Assembly: GCA_030916835.1 (NCBI GenBank)
Contig: JAUPWA010000035.1
Coordinates: forward strand, 1-10,785
Length of the DNA: 10,785 bases
Source of the DNA: Patescibacteria group bacterium
Lineage (GTDB): Bacteria; Patescibacteriota; Minisyncoccia; Phycocordibacterales; SBAW01
Direction of reading: 5' to 3'
Below, one piece after another: positions 1 to 7,186 of the stretch. Positions within the stretch are counted from its first letter, which is position 1; each line of letters begins with the position of its first letter. Made by a program: the position numbers and the translations under genes. The notes beneath the pieces were generated by a model. It did not search any database and had not been told where the DNA came from. It saw nothing but the letters and a program-made list of their open reading frames with translations.

Positions 1-360
1 ACCTCTGCTCCACACGAAACAACTAACCCGGGCGCGGTCAACCCTGAAGCAACGAGCACCACTCCATCTACCACAGCAACATCAACAACAAATGGATCAT
101 CAGGGCAATCCAACGGCTCTACTGGTGGATACACACTCGCGCAAGTCGCTGCACATGGTAGCCAAACGAGCTGTTGGACAGCTGTTAATGGCAAGGTGTA
201 TGACGTAACAAAATGGATAGCTCAGCATCCCGGGGGCTCGCAGGCGATCCTTAGTTTGTGCGGCAAAGATGGTTCGAGCGCCTTCAACGGCCAGCATGGC
301 ACACAGCGTCGACCAAACTCTGAGCTTGCAGGGTTCCTCATCGGGAGTCTCACTCAATAA
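1..360 (+). CDS. Cytochrome b5-like heme-binding domain protein (5' truncated by window edge)
   Basis: The reading frame is open from base 1 and ends at TAA 358-360, giving the last 119 residues of a longer protein. Residues 1-43 are a Ser/Thr/Gly/Asn-rich linker, typical of a tether outside the membrane. Residues 44-117 form a cytochrome b5 fold: a YTLAQVAAH start, WTAVNGKVYDVTKW, the heme-ligand motif HPGG at 76-79 (His76), and a second ligand candidate, His99, in FNGQHG. Both axial histidines are therefore present and heme b binding is expected. Cys58 and Cys87 could form a disulfide, which fits an exported domain. The downstream four-helix membrane protein starts 2 bp after the stop, so the two probably form one transcript and perhaps one electron-transfer module. 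The N-terminus (signal peptide or anchor) lies outside the window. The domain call is firm; the electron partner is unknown. Confidence 0.88.
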   Translation, partial: TSAPHETTNPGAVNPEATSTTPSTTATSTTNGSSGQSNGSTGGYTLAQVAAHGSQTSCWTAVNGKVYDVTKWIAQHPGGSQAILSLCGKDGSSAFNGQHGTQRRPNSELAGFLIGSLTQ

Positions 361-362
361 AC

Positions 363-800
363 ATGCTCGGCATACCCCGAGACCTCATCTTCTACATGCA
401 CATAGTAACGCTGTGTGTTGCTGGCTGTGGCGTACTTATCGCTGATAAGATTGGATTCTCCTGGTTTAGAGGCAAAGTAGAGACACTCTCTTTGAAAACA
501 CTTGCAAGGCTACACAATGTCATGGGGGCAACACTCGCGCTCATGATCCTCAGCGGTTTGGCACTTTTTTGGCCTGCGCGCGAGTATCTGGTGGCACAAC
601 CGTCGTTCTATATAAAAATGACGTTTGTTATACTCCTTATCCTTAACTCATTTGCTATTGATGCGCTCATGAAAGTAGCGACGCATACACCATTTAAAGA
701 GGTGTCCTCTGGCAAAAAGCGCTTTTTGATGATTAGCGGCGCTGTGTCACTATGCTCATGGATAGGCGCCGGAGTAATGGCGTTCTTCCTCTTTCCTTAA
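363..800 (+). CDS. Four-helix membrane protein, possible heme b carrier (CopD/DUF2214/HemJ-like appearance)
   Basis: 145 residues with four hydrophobic segments at about 7-27, 50-69, 82-103 and 121-144. His13 lies inside helix 1, His51 at the start of helix 2 (LARLHNVMG) and His108 after helix 3; Lys85 sits near the start of helix 3. Small four-helix proteins with a His in helix 1 and a Lys in helix 3 occur among heme-binding families such as HemJ, CopD and DUF2214. I cannot assign one with certainty. The ATG follows the cytochrome b5 gene's TAA by 2 bp; GGGAG at 343-347 is too far away (15 nt) to be a convincing ribosome site, so translation is probably coupled. Inference: it anchors or exchanges electrons with the upstream b5 domain. 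It converges on the FAD oxidoreductase gene with 37 bp between them and no clear terminator. Confidence 0.7.
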   Translation: MLGIPRDLIFYMHIVTLCVAGCGVLIADKIGFSWFRGKVETLSLKTLARLHNVMGATLALMILSGLALFWPAREYLVAQPSFYIKMTFVILLILNSFAIDALMKVATHTPFKEVSSGKKRFLMISGAVSLCSWIGAGVMAFFLFP

Positions 801-837
801 CTAAGACTACGCACTCTTTGATACGGCGCAATAAAGG

Positions 838-2508
838 TTATTTTGATGAATTTTGTGGTTGTAAATCCAAATGAGCAAACGCATCGGAGAAGGTTGTGCC
901 GACTTTTTTACCTGGGTTAAAAATATTGTGGGGGTCAAAAATCTTTTTCACCTGTATAAATAGTGCGTACATCTCGGGGCCAAACATCTTCTCCACGTAG
1001 GGTGTGCGCACCAAACCATCATTATGCTCGCCCGTAATAGAACCATGGTATGAGAGCACGAGGTCATATACCGTGTGCGACAACTCATCTATAACTTTTG
1101 CAACCCTTGCGTCAGTCGGGTCAACAAGCGGAATGATATGAAAATTACCATCTCCCACATGCCCAGCGATGGTGTACTGCAGCACATCGTCATACGGCTT
1201 TAAAATTTCTTGCAGTTTAGGTAAAAACTCTGGTAGCGTCTCGGGCGGCACCACGAAGTCGTCAATAAACGGTGCGGTGCGCTTACCGCGCACCTTTTTG
1301 CGCAACAGATTAAAGCTTTCACGACGAATGGTCCAAAACTTATGTGCCGCAACCTCATTTTTAGCCACCCGGACCCCAATATGTGGTTGCGTAGCGCGAA
1401 TCTCATCGGCAAGTGCCTCTGCCTTTTCAAGAGCCTCTTCCTGCACCCCTGCACGGAACTCAATAATAAGAATGAGTTTTGGGAGACCACCCCGCAGTAT
1501 CATGAATGCCTCAGGTAAAAACGAAAGTCCAAGAGAGACAATATTGCTCTTCATCTGCGCCGCAAACTCAGGGAAATATTTGATAGCGAGCTTTAGCGTA
1601 TTGTCGTCATAGGACTCAAAGCTATCCGGCTTATGCTTAAGTACTTGTGGCACCACGGCCCCAAGCTCAGCAAGGTCGTCTAAAAAAAGTACGGTCATTG
1701 CAGCAAAAGGCTTTGGATGTACAAGCCCAAGCCGCATCTTTGTAATGATCCCTAGTGTGCCCTGCGCTCCTACCATGAGGCGCGCAAGATTAAGTGACTC
1801 CACCCCATCACCAATATCCCACAGCGCATAGCCGCTGGAGTTCTTTTCAACGTGGGGTTTTGCCTTTTCAATACTATCTTTATACGTCTTTACTAGGGTA
1901 GCAATGTTGCGATATACCTCACCCTCAAAGGTTTGCTCTGCCATTTTAAGTGCCAGCTCATGTCCCTTATACGGTCGGAGTGTGTGCAGTTGACCATCAG
2001 CCATCACCACCTCAAGCTCCTCAACATAGCGGGCTGTTTTGCCATACTTAAGATTTTTTTCACCACCAGAGTTATTAGCTACCATGCCACCCACCGTGTT
2101 GAGCTCACGCGACGCGGTATAGCTTGGCAACTCAAGATCCTTTTGCTTTGTCTCTCGGTCAAAGTCACGAAAATACATGCCCGGCTCAACAACAGCATGC
2201 GTCTCCGCAAGCTCCAGTAGACGGTTCATATGCTTAGTCATGTCGAGAATAATTGAGTCGTTGAGTGGCCCACCCGACATGTCAGTACCCGCTGAACGCG
2301 CCGTGATAGAGATGTGCGCGGCAGGATTTTCTTTTTTATGGTTCACCAGCTGCACCACCGAGCAGATATCATCAGCGTTTTTGGGTGCGACTACCACCTC
2401 AGGCACAATGCGAAAAAGGCTCGCATCGCGCGAAAATTTTTCACGCACCTCTTTTGAATCATCCACCTCACCATGCACGACACTACGCAGCTCCTCGCTC
2501 AATGACAT
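838..2508 (-). CDS. FAD-binding oxidoreductase, GlcD / D-lactate dehydrogenase type
   Basis: 556 residues matching the FAD-linked D-2-hydroxyacid dehydrogenase group (glycolate oxidase subunit GlcD, D-lactate dehydrogenase), which oxidises 2-hydroxyacids to 2-oxoacids. Residues about 30-215 are the PCMH-type FAD domain: ITARSAGTDMSGG at about 68-80 and LNTVGGMVANNSGGEKNLKYG at about 136-156 bind the flavin. Residues about 260-536 are the FAD-oxidase C-terminal domain with HVGDGNFH at 450-457, GEHN at 493-496 and a closing NPGKK at 531-535. No C-terminal iron-sulfur domain is present, unlike in longer fused relatives, so electrons must go to a separate acceptor. The substrate cannot be read from the sequence. 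The start is ATG 2508; an extended -10 box ends six bases upstream, suggesting a leaderless mRNA. An overlapping antisense frame is a shadow. Confidence 0.9.
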   Translation of the reverse strand: MSLSEELRSVVHGEVDDSKEVREKFSRDASLFRIVPEVVVAPKNADDICSVVQLVNHKKENPAAHISITARSAGTDMSGGPLNDSIILDMTKHMNRLLELAETHAVVEPGMYFRDFDRETKQKDLELPSYTASRELNTVGGMVANNSGGEKNLKYGKTARYVEELEVVMADGQLHTLRPYKGHELALKMAEQTFEGEVYRNIATLVKTYKDSIEKAKPHVEKNSSGYALWDIGDGVESLNLARLMVGAQGTLGIITKMRLGLVHPKPFAAMTVLFLDDLAELGAVVPQVLKHKPDSFESYDDNTLKLAIKYFPEFAAQMKSNIVSLGLSFLPEAFMILRGGLPKLILIIEFRAGVQEEALEKAEALADEIRATQPHIGVRVAKNEVAAHKFWTIRRESFNLLRKKVRGKRTAPFIDDFVVPPETLPEFLPKLQEILKPYDDVLQYTIAGHVGDGNFHIIPLVDPTDARVAKVIDELSHTVYDLVLSYHGSITGEHNDGLVRTPYVEKMFGPEMYALFIQVKKIFDPHNIFNPGKKVGTTFSDAFAHLDLQPQNSSK

Positions 2509-2514
2509 GCTGTT

Positions 2515-2523
2515 ATTTTAGCA
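2515..2523 (-). promoter_or_regulatory. Extended -10 promoter of the FAD oxidoreductase gene, leaderless geometry
   Basis: On the - strand the sequence reads TGCTAAAAT, then AACAGC, then the ATG at 2508. TGn plus TAAAAT is an extended -10 box, and initiation about 7 nt after it would fall on the A of the ATG. There is no Shine-Dalgarno sequence in the space and no good -35 box. The same geometry is repeated at 7187, 7334 and 10224. Confidence 0.6.
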
Positions 2524-2537
2524 TGCAAACAAAAACG

Positions 2538-2687
2538 CTAGAGGACACTTTCCCCCGAAAAGAGGCGTATGAGTATCGCGACAACAGCTACAACCAATAG
2601 GATATGAATAAAACCACCCAAGGTGTACGAAGTGATAAGCCCCAAGAGCCACAAGATAACGAGTATGACCGCGATAGTCCACAACAT
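2538..2687 (-). CDS. lmo0937-type mini membrane protein
   Basis: 49 residues starting MLWTIAVILVILWLLGLI and continuing with a second hydrophobic stretch GGFIHILLVVAVVAILIRLF. This is the pattern of the lmo0937 family (DUF5670), about 50-residue bacterial proteins with two membrane helices and a GGxIHILLV turn; function unknown. I chose the ATG at 2687 over the in-frame ATG at 2741 because family members start at MLW/MLY. The 18 extra residues (with Arg, Cys and His) look like untranslated leader, and a candidate -10 box overlaps that upstream ATG. It lies 29 bp upstream of the FAD oxidoreductase start but is separated from it by that gene's own promoter. No Shine-Dalgarno sequence is visible. 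Confidence 0.8.
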   Translation of the reverse strand: MLWTIAVILVILWLLGLITSYTLGGFIHILLVVAVVAILIRLFSGESVL

Positions 2688-2740
2688 AGTAGTGCTATTA
2701 GCTAAATAATGGCCACCGCACAAACGGCGTGAGTGACTCA

Positions 2741-2749
2741 TCTATAGCA
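2741..2749 (-). promoter_or_regulatory. Candidate extended -10 box for the lmo0937-type gene
   Basis: The - strand reads TGCTATAGA. TGn plus TATAGA is a partial match to an extended -10 box. Initiation near 2734 would give a leader of about 45 nt before the ATG at 2687 and would exclude the ATG at 2741. No convincing -35 box is present. This is weaker than the other promoters listed. Confidence 0.3.
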
Positions 2750-2780
2750 CCACTACCTGGGTGAAGAAAAACTTAAGACT

Positions 2781-4286
2781 CTACAGGCTCGAATGCAACG
2801 CTCCACCTGGCAAGTAGCTCCACATCCCCTGATCTTGGCCACCGTCAAATTTAAAGACAGCGACACCGCGTACGCCGAGTTTTTTAGCAAGTGCCACCTT
2901 GTCACCTATAGCCTTTGCATCGCTCCACCACACGATATTAAACGGTGGCTGAATACCGCCCGCTATTGATGCCTGTGAGTACACCGCGTCTGGTGGCGCT
3001 GTGGTGTTTCCTGAGGCTACCGTAGTGGTAACGCTGCCCGGGATGCTCGCAAGAGAGACTGCTGCCTGTGTTGAGTCGTTTGCCTTGTAAATGAACGAGA
3101 GCTCACCAGCACTATTGCGCACTGGCGTGATGCCAAGCTGTGCCGCAAGCTGGGTTGCATACATCGGGTTAAATGCCCAATTACGATCATAGCGGAACCC
3201 TTGCTGCAGTGGAGTCACCGAGTACTCATACCCATAGGTGGCAATACCCACCAATATCTTCTGTGGGCTTATAGACTGCTTTGCGAGCGCAATGACATTC
3301 TCAACCCACGCAGGGTCAGCAACTGGCACATACGGCGCAGCGCGCGACTGGTTAAGGAGCACGTCGATAGCTCCTTGGTCGTAGGTCATAATCTCCACTC
3401 GGTCGCAATACTTGTTGAGCGCACTATAGTCGTTGGAAAATTCGGTTGCATCTGGTGGCACCGTGCCGTTATACCCATAGCGGTTCACCAGAGGCATGCG
3501 TGCCTCAACAGAGCAGTACAACCATTTGTCGCCCAAGCGCTGTGCGAGACCCTTGAGAAACGTCGAGAAGTAATCTTTGGTCGCTGCGTGCTTTGCTTCA
3601 AAATCTATGTCGATACCGTCATAGCCGCCGTTTTTAACCAGTGCAGCAATTTCATCCTCAAGCGCGACGCGCTTTTTAGCATCGCTGAGCACTTCATGGA
3701 TAAGGTCCCCACTGCCAGACATAACAGTTGGTATCACTCGCACTTTTTTTGCTTTTGCAGCAGCAACAAACGAGGTCCACGGCTCTTCATTGAGCCCGCC
3801 CGCGTCATACACCGTGCCGTCGCTCTTAAGCGTTAGCACGAAGGGGCTTATCTCAGTCATCTGAGAGAGGTGTGGGAGCACATCTGCAGTGCCCGTTGCC
3901 TCTCGCCAGTACGGTATCCATCCTCCCGCCTCAAGCGCTCCAGTCCACAAGGGGCCAGCGAGCTTGCCTGTCAGCTCACGCGATGAGATCGGTTCGGCAG
4001 GCCCAAGCGCTGCTTGAGTCTTGGGACCCACCACACCATACCCACTCCCCGAGCAAGCTATCTTTTTTTCACATTGGAACTTCTTTACAGCCGCGAGTGT
4101 CGCAGGCCCGAACGTGCCGGTCGCCGCAGCTGAAAGGTATCCCTTAGCGATGAGCGTTGTTTGTAGTGCAGTAACATCATCACCACTCATACCACGGGTA
4201 AGTGTTCGATTTGCAGCTAGTACTGGAGAAGCAAGCACCATTGAGGATACTACTAATGCCGCCCCAAGAAGCCTCGAGAGATTCAT
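2781..4286 (-). CDS. Secreted peptidoglycan-binding / GH18-type glycoside hydrolase
   Basis: 501 residues from ATG 4286. Residues 1-24 are a signal peptide (MNLSRLL, hydrophobic core, cleavage near PVLA-ANR). Residues about 27-95 are a PG_binding_1 repeat (LTRGMSGDDVTALQTTLIAKGYL...GTFGPATLAAVKKFQ), which would hold the protein on cell-wall glycan. Residues about 118-495 are a GH18 barrel like YaaH/chitinase-type hydrolases: the catalytic motif YDGIDIDFE ends with the acid at about Glu230, MTYD lies at about 300-303, and IVWWSDA and VAVFKFDGG close the barrel. The catalytic Glu is present, so activity on N-acetylglucosamine polymers such as peptidoglycan or chitin is plausible; the true substrate is inferred. 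Alternative starts are GTG 4295 and ATG 4292. AGAGGG at 4295-4300 is 8-9 nt before ATG 4286 and favours it, but a TATACT box at 4301-4306 makes the upstream starts possible on a nearly leaderless message. Confidence 0.88.
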   Translation of the reverse strand: MNLSRLLGAALVVSSMVLASPVLAANRTLTRGMSGDDVTALQTTLIAKGYLSAAATGTFGPATLAAVKKFQCEKKIACSGSGYGVVGPKTQAALGPAEPISSRELTGKLAGPLWTGALEAGGWIPYWREATGTADVLPHLSQMTEISPFVLTLKSDGTVYDAGGLNEEPWTSFVAAAKAKKVRVIPTVMSGSGDLIHEVLSDAKKRVALEDEIAALVKNGGYDGIDIDFEAKHAATKDYFSTFLKGLAQRLGDKWLYCSVEARMPLVNRYGYNGTVPPDATEFSNDYSALNKYCDRVEIMTYDQGAIDVLLNQSRAAPYVPVADPAWVENVIALAKQSISPQKILVGIATYGYEYSVTPLQQGFRYDRNWAFNPMYATQLAAQLGITPVRNSAGELSFIYKANDSTQAAVSLASIPGSVTTTVASGNTTAPPDAVYSQASIAGGIQPPFNIVWWSDAKAIGDKVALAKKLGVRGVAVFKFDGGQDQGMWSYLPGGALHSSL

Positions 4287-4300
4287 AGTCATCACCCTCT

Positions 4301-4306
4301 AGTATA
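4301..4306 (-). promoter_or_regulatory. Candidate -10 box of the GH18 gene
   Basis: The - strand reads TATACT (five of six consensus bases), ending 5 bases before GTG 4295 and 8 before ATG 4292. It lies 6 bp past the stop of the amylo-1,6-glucosidase gene, so the hydrolase could have its own promoter. Unlike the other boxes here it lacks the upstream TG. No -35 box is clear. Confidence 0.4.
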
Positions 4307-4312
4307 CCGCAG

Positions 4313-5626
4313 CTAGAGCTCGTCGCGAAGTACCGAGAGCAGGGATGCGGCGCTCCAGGCTTGCACGCGACACGCTTTGCCCCCTTGGGGCGTCGTATAT
4401 TCAACAAACCCATCTTGTGCAAACCCAAAGAGCTCTATCGGCGTCATGAAGTGTTCATATGCGGTGAGAAGAGCCTCGCGCACCAAGCGCGCCTCGGTGT
4501 GCAGCCCTGCACGCCGCAGGCCCTCGACCAGTATTGCCGTGTCATGCGGCCAAATCGATCCATTGTGGTAGCTGACAGGATCATAGCGCTTTGATTGGGT
4601 CGAGAGTGTGCGCACACCCGCCTGTGGTACAAACAGGTCTGAAGCGAGCAAGCGGCGCGCCACCCCCTCTACATAGGCAGGGCTAAGCACTCTTGAAAGA
4701 GAGCCATCTTGCTCACGATAGGTCGCCCACAGCACGTGCCCCATACTCGAGCGCGGGCTTACCAACAGCCGACCATCCCCCGCAAGACCACAGGCGAGCG
4801 CCACGTGCTCGCCACGGGCACCCAAAACAAACGTCTCATTAAACTTTTCCTGCAGTTGCTCTGCGCGATCCTGTGCAAATGCAGCTAGCGATGCGTTATG
4901 TCTCGCAAGGAGGCTGCCACCAGCCCGCAGGGCCACATAGGCGTACGCTTGTGCCTCAACAGGTGCCACTGGATACGGTGGCACTTCATCAGACTCCTCA
5001 AAAAACAGCGACTCAGTTGAATCCATCCAACTTTGTACGCGCAAACCGCCGGCTATGCGGTCGGGATGAAAACGATAATCAATGAATAGATCGCCATTAA
5101 TATCACCGTAGGTACAAAGCCACTCCACAGCACCAGTGATCTGGTCTATATGGGTTTCGACAAACAGCATATCTCCCGTAAGGTCTGCATACTGCTGCAT
5201 AAGCATGAGGTACAGCGGCGTAGCATCAACCGTGTCGTAGTTGCGCATAACCTCATCGGGATAGAGGTACCACGCAGCGCCCTCCATAGTCTTGGCGGTA
5301 GCGCTGGTAAGATGCTCGTGTCCACTTGGACGAAATTCGTGAATTATCTTGCCTGGCTCCTCCCCGCTTTCAACCACCAACTCTCTGCCCTGCAGCGCGC
5401 TCAGGCTCTCTAAAATTTTGCGCACGAGCGCAAGTAGATATACATCCTTCGTTTTTTCATATACCTCAAGGAGTTTTAAACCAGTAATGAGTGAGTCGCG
5501 CCCAAATACCGCACCATAGACCTCGCTGCGCGACGATGCAACAATGCCGCGCTCATCTTCGAGCGATTGAATGCTTGCGTATGCTACCTGCCACAAATCT
5601 TCACGCATACGGGTGAGTATACTCAC
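4313..5626 (-). CDS. Amylo-alpha-1,6-glucosidase-like protein (glycogen debranching GDE_C / GH133 type)
   Basis: 437 residues forming an (alpha/alpha)6-barrel glucosidase domain, the stand-alone equivalent of the C-terminal half of glycogen debranching enzyme, which removes alpha-1,6-linked glucose from branched glucans. Visible family motifs are VFGRDSL at 40-46, DTVDATPLYLML at 131-142, QSWMDS at 198-203 with its acidic residue, VEAQAYAY at 223-230, and SYHNGSIWPHDTA at 353-365. The N-terminal transferase half of large debranching enzymes is absent. The start is GTG 5626, overlapping the glycosyltransferase stop by 4 bp (GTGA), so the two are translationally coupled. An in-frame ATG at 5608 is a possible alternative. 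Cytoplasmic: no signal peptide. The pairing with a GT4 enzyme suggests storage polysaccharide or glucoside turnover. The substrate is inferred from family, not shown. Confidence 0.85.
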   Translation of the reverse strand: MSILTRMREDLWQVAYASIQSLEDERGIVASSRSEVYGAVFGRDSLITGLKLLEVYEKTKDVYLLALVRKILESLSALQGRELVVESGEEPGKIIHEFRPSGHEHLTSATAKTMEGAAWYLYPDEVMRNYDTVDATPLYLMLMQQYADLTGDMLFVETHIDQITGAVEWLCTYGDINGDLFIDYRFHPDRIAGGLRVQSWMDSTESLFFEESDEVPPYPVAPVEAQAYAYVALRAGGSLLARHNASLAAFAQDRAEQLQEKFNETFVLGARGEHVALACGLAGDGRLLVSPRSSMGHVLWATYREQDGSLSRVLSPAYVEGVARRLLASDLFVPQAGVRTLSTQSKRYDPVSYHNGSIWPHDTAILVEGLRRAGLHTEARLVREALLTAYEHFMTPIELFGFAQDGFVEYTTPQGGKACRVQAWSAASLLSVLRDEL

Positions 5627-6657
5627 TCAATTTTTGGAGACAAGATTTTTTTGTAGATCTCTTCATACTCAGCAGCCATACGCTCCACGCTAAAGTTCGT
5701 GAGTGCGTGCTCGCGGCATGCAGCGCGTGAAATTGTGTCGATCGACTGCACGGCGTCGATCATCCCTTCGATATCCTCGACCACAAAACCCGTCTTCCCT
5801 GTTTCAATAAGCTCAGCCACTGCACCACGATTAAACCCAACAACCGGACAACCGCACGCCATCGCCTCAATAATCACAAGCCCAAATGGCTCACGCCACG
5901 TCACCGGGTGCAGCAAACAGTCAGCCTTACTCATGAGCCGGTTGCGCTCCTCCTCATCGACCTCGCCTACCCAACGGATGCGGTCGGAGAGGCGTGGTTC
6001 AACATACTCACGAAAGTACGCGCGGTCAGTGCTCTCTAGTTTTGCTGCGATAATAAGCGGCTTATCCAATTGCACCGCGACCTCAATTGCCAGGTGTGTA
6101 CCCTTTTCCATACAAATGCGCCCAACGATCAGTAGATAGCCCTCAGGCTCTTCGCCAAACGGGTAGTTAGCCATAGGCAGCCCATGATGCACCGTGCCCG
6201 CATGGTTCATATTTGGCACCGGATAGGCCTGCGACTGCGAGATAGTGACAATGTGCGGCGTACGCAGCGTTTGGAAAATGCGCCGATTGTCCGCAGTAAA
6301 AGGCCCGTGCATGGTCATTACGACAGGCGTCGTGGCAATATTAGCCGTTGGCATACTAATGGGCGCCAAGTGGTCGTGGATGATGTCAAAGTCGTCTTGC
6401 AGCTCATAGGCAAGCCCAAGGTTCAGCAGTGACCAATTGTTGGTGCCATAAATATCTTTGAAGTGCGCTTCACGTAGAGCACGAGGAAATACCGACTCTA
6501 ACTTTGCCTTTGTTATTGAGTCGCCACTGGCAAACAAGGTCACCTCGTGGCCACGTTTGATGAACTCTTCAGTAAGTGTGGAGACAATACGTTCAGTACC
6601 ACCATATTTTTTAGGTGGTACGCGCTCCGCGATGGGAGCAATTTGTGCAATTTTCAT
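5623..6657 (-). CDS. Family 4 glycosyltransferase (GT-B fold)
   Basis: 344 residues. The N-terminal Rossmann domain begins MKIAQIAPIAERVPPKKYGG with the acceptor-side Gly-Gly at 19-20 and IIHDHLAP at 92-99. The C-terminal nucleotide-sugar domain has IVGRICMEKG at 177-186 and EPFGLVIIEAMACGCPVV at 256-273, which contains the GT4 E-x7-E pair (Glu256, Glu264). These mark a retaining GT4 enzyme using an activated sugar donor; donor and acceptor are unknown. I start at ATG 6657. The frame stays open to 6894, but those 79 residues are low-complexity, overlap the 38-aa gene and precede the canonical MKIAQIAP start. It overlaps the amylo-glucosidase gene by 4 bp. AGGGG ends one base before the ATG, too close for a ribosome site; a weak extended -10 sits at 6664-6672. 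Confidence 0.9.
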   Translation of the reverse strand: MKIAQIAPIAERVPPKKYGGTERIVSTLTEEFIKRGHEVTLFASGDSITKAKLESVFPRALREAHFKDIYGTNNWSLLNLGLAYELQDDFDIIHDHLAPISMPTANIATTPVVMTMHGPFTADNRRIFQTLRTPHIVTISQSQAYPVPNMNHAGTVHHGLPMANYPFGEEPEGYLLIVGRICMEKGTHLAIEVAVQLDKPLIIAAKLESTDRAYFREYVEPRLSDRIRWVGEVDEEERNRLMSKADCLLHPVTWREPFGLVIIEAMACGCPVVGFNRGAVAELIETGKTGFVVEDIEGMIDAVQSIDTISRAACREHALTNFSVERMAAEYEEIYKKILSPKIE

Positions 6658-6663
6658 TCCCCT

Positions 6664-6672
6664 ATCTAACCA
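6664..6672 (-). promoter_or_regulatory. Weak extended -10-like element before the GT4 gene
   Basis: The - strand reads TGG, TTAGAT, then six bases (AGGGGA) and ATG 6657. The spacing matches the leaderless promoters elsewhere in the window, but TTAGAT matches the -10 consensus at only three positions. Listed because the spacing is exact; it may be chance. Confidence 0.25.
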
Positions 6673-6725
6673 GGGTAATACTGAAGCGCTCGTGGAGAAG
6701 AAAAGCCCCGCAGTGTTGCATCTGC

Positions 6726-6842
6726 CTACCGAAACCCGAGCCAGAGCCACAGTGCAATAAAGCCAAGCACGAGCATAACGCTGGCTACTTGCTGCCAACG
6801 TGGCTCTTTGACATGTGTCTTGAAGTCGTCGTTGTTTTTCAT
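6726..6842 (-). CDS. Small single-helix membrane protein, 38 aa
   Basis: The start codon ATG 6842 overlaps the stop of the YbjQ-like gene by one base (TGATG), a standard translational coupling signal. The protein has a charged N-terminus (MKNNDDFKTHVKEPRWQQ, residues 1-18) followed by one hydrophobic helix at about 19-36 (VASVMLVLGFIALWLWLG), and ends in Phe-Arg. It has no signal peptidase site and looks like a simple membrane-anchored peptide with its N-terminus inside. I recognise no family. The coupled start and the clean soluble/helix split argue for a real gene rather than a chance frame. Between its stop and the GT4 start there are 68 bp with no convincing terminator, so read-through into the carbohydrate genes is possible. 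Confidence 0.6.
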   Translation of the reverse strand: MKNNDDFKTHVKEPRWQQVASVMLVLGFIALWLWLGFR

Positions 6843-7180
6843 CAACGCTGTATAGGCTGAATGGTAACCGCTGTGCCATACGCCGCGACTTCATTCATAG
6901 AGGTGCCGATGTCGCCCGTGTCGAAACGCATAGCCAAGACTGCGTTGGCGCCCTTCTCTGCCGCCGCTTGCTTCATACGCTCAATGGCCTCCATACGGCT
7001 ATCACTCAAGAGCTTGGTGTATCCGCCAATTTCGCCACCGATAATTGATTTCAAAGATGCCCCAATGTTACTTATCAAATTGCGGCTGCGCACCAAGAGA
7101 CCAAACACCTCACCATGGACCTTCACTACCTCATACCCCGCCACGTCGTTGGTCGTGACTACCAAAATCGATTCATTCAT
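6842..7180 (-). CDS. YbjQ-family (UPF0145/DUF74) protein
   Basis: 112 residues matching the YbjQ family, often labelled heavy-metal-binding domain proteins, which form oligomeric assemblies; the cellular role is unclear. Family features are the N-terminal VVTTNDVAGYEVVKVHGEVFGLLVRSRN (about 7-34), the central IIGGEIGGYTKLLSDSRMEAIERM (about 46-69) and the end strand GANAVLAMRFDTGD...EVAAYGTAVTI (about 78-107). Length is normal for the family. The start is ATG 7180, preceded at exactly six bases by a perfect extended -10 box, so the mRNA is probably leaderless. It ends in a TGATG overlap with the 38-aa membrane protein, which may act with it. The metal-binding label comes from family naming; I see no cluster of Cys or His in this copy. 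Confidence 0.88.
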   Translation of the reverse strand: MNESILVVTTNDVAGYEVVKVHGEVFGLLVRSRNLISNIGASLKSIIGGEIGGYTKLLSDSRMEAIERMKQAAAEKGANAVLAMRFDTGDIGTSMNEVAAYGTAVTIQPIQR

Positions 7181-7186
7181 ACCAAA

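Noticed and set aside
801..837. Intrinsic terminator between the convergent membrane protein and FAD oxidoreductase genes
   Set aside because: No stem with an adjacent T-tract is visible on either strand in the 37-bp gap.
1169..1612. + strand frame of 147 residues inside the FAD oxidoreductase gene
   Set aside because: Ser/Arg-rich antisense shadow of a gene with clear family motifs.
2688..2741. Upstream ATG 2741 giving a 67-residue form of the lmo0937-type protein
   Set aside because: Family members begin at MLW; the extension is charged and Cys/His-containing, and a candidate -10 box overlaps that ATG.
6658..6663. AGGGG as a Shine-Dalgarno site for GT4
   Set aside because: It ends one base before the ATG, leaving no usable spacing.
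6658..6894. N-terminal extension of 79 residues on the GT4 glycosyltransferase
   Set aside because: The canonical GT4 start MKIAQIAP is at 6657; the extension has no domain character and overlaps the coupled 38-aa gene and the YbjQ stop.
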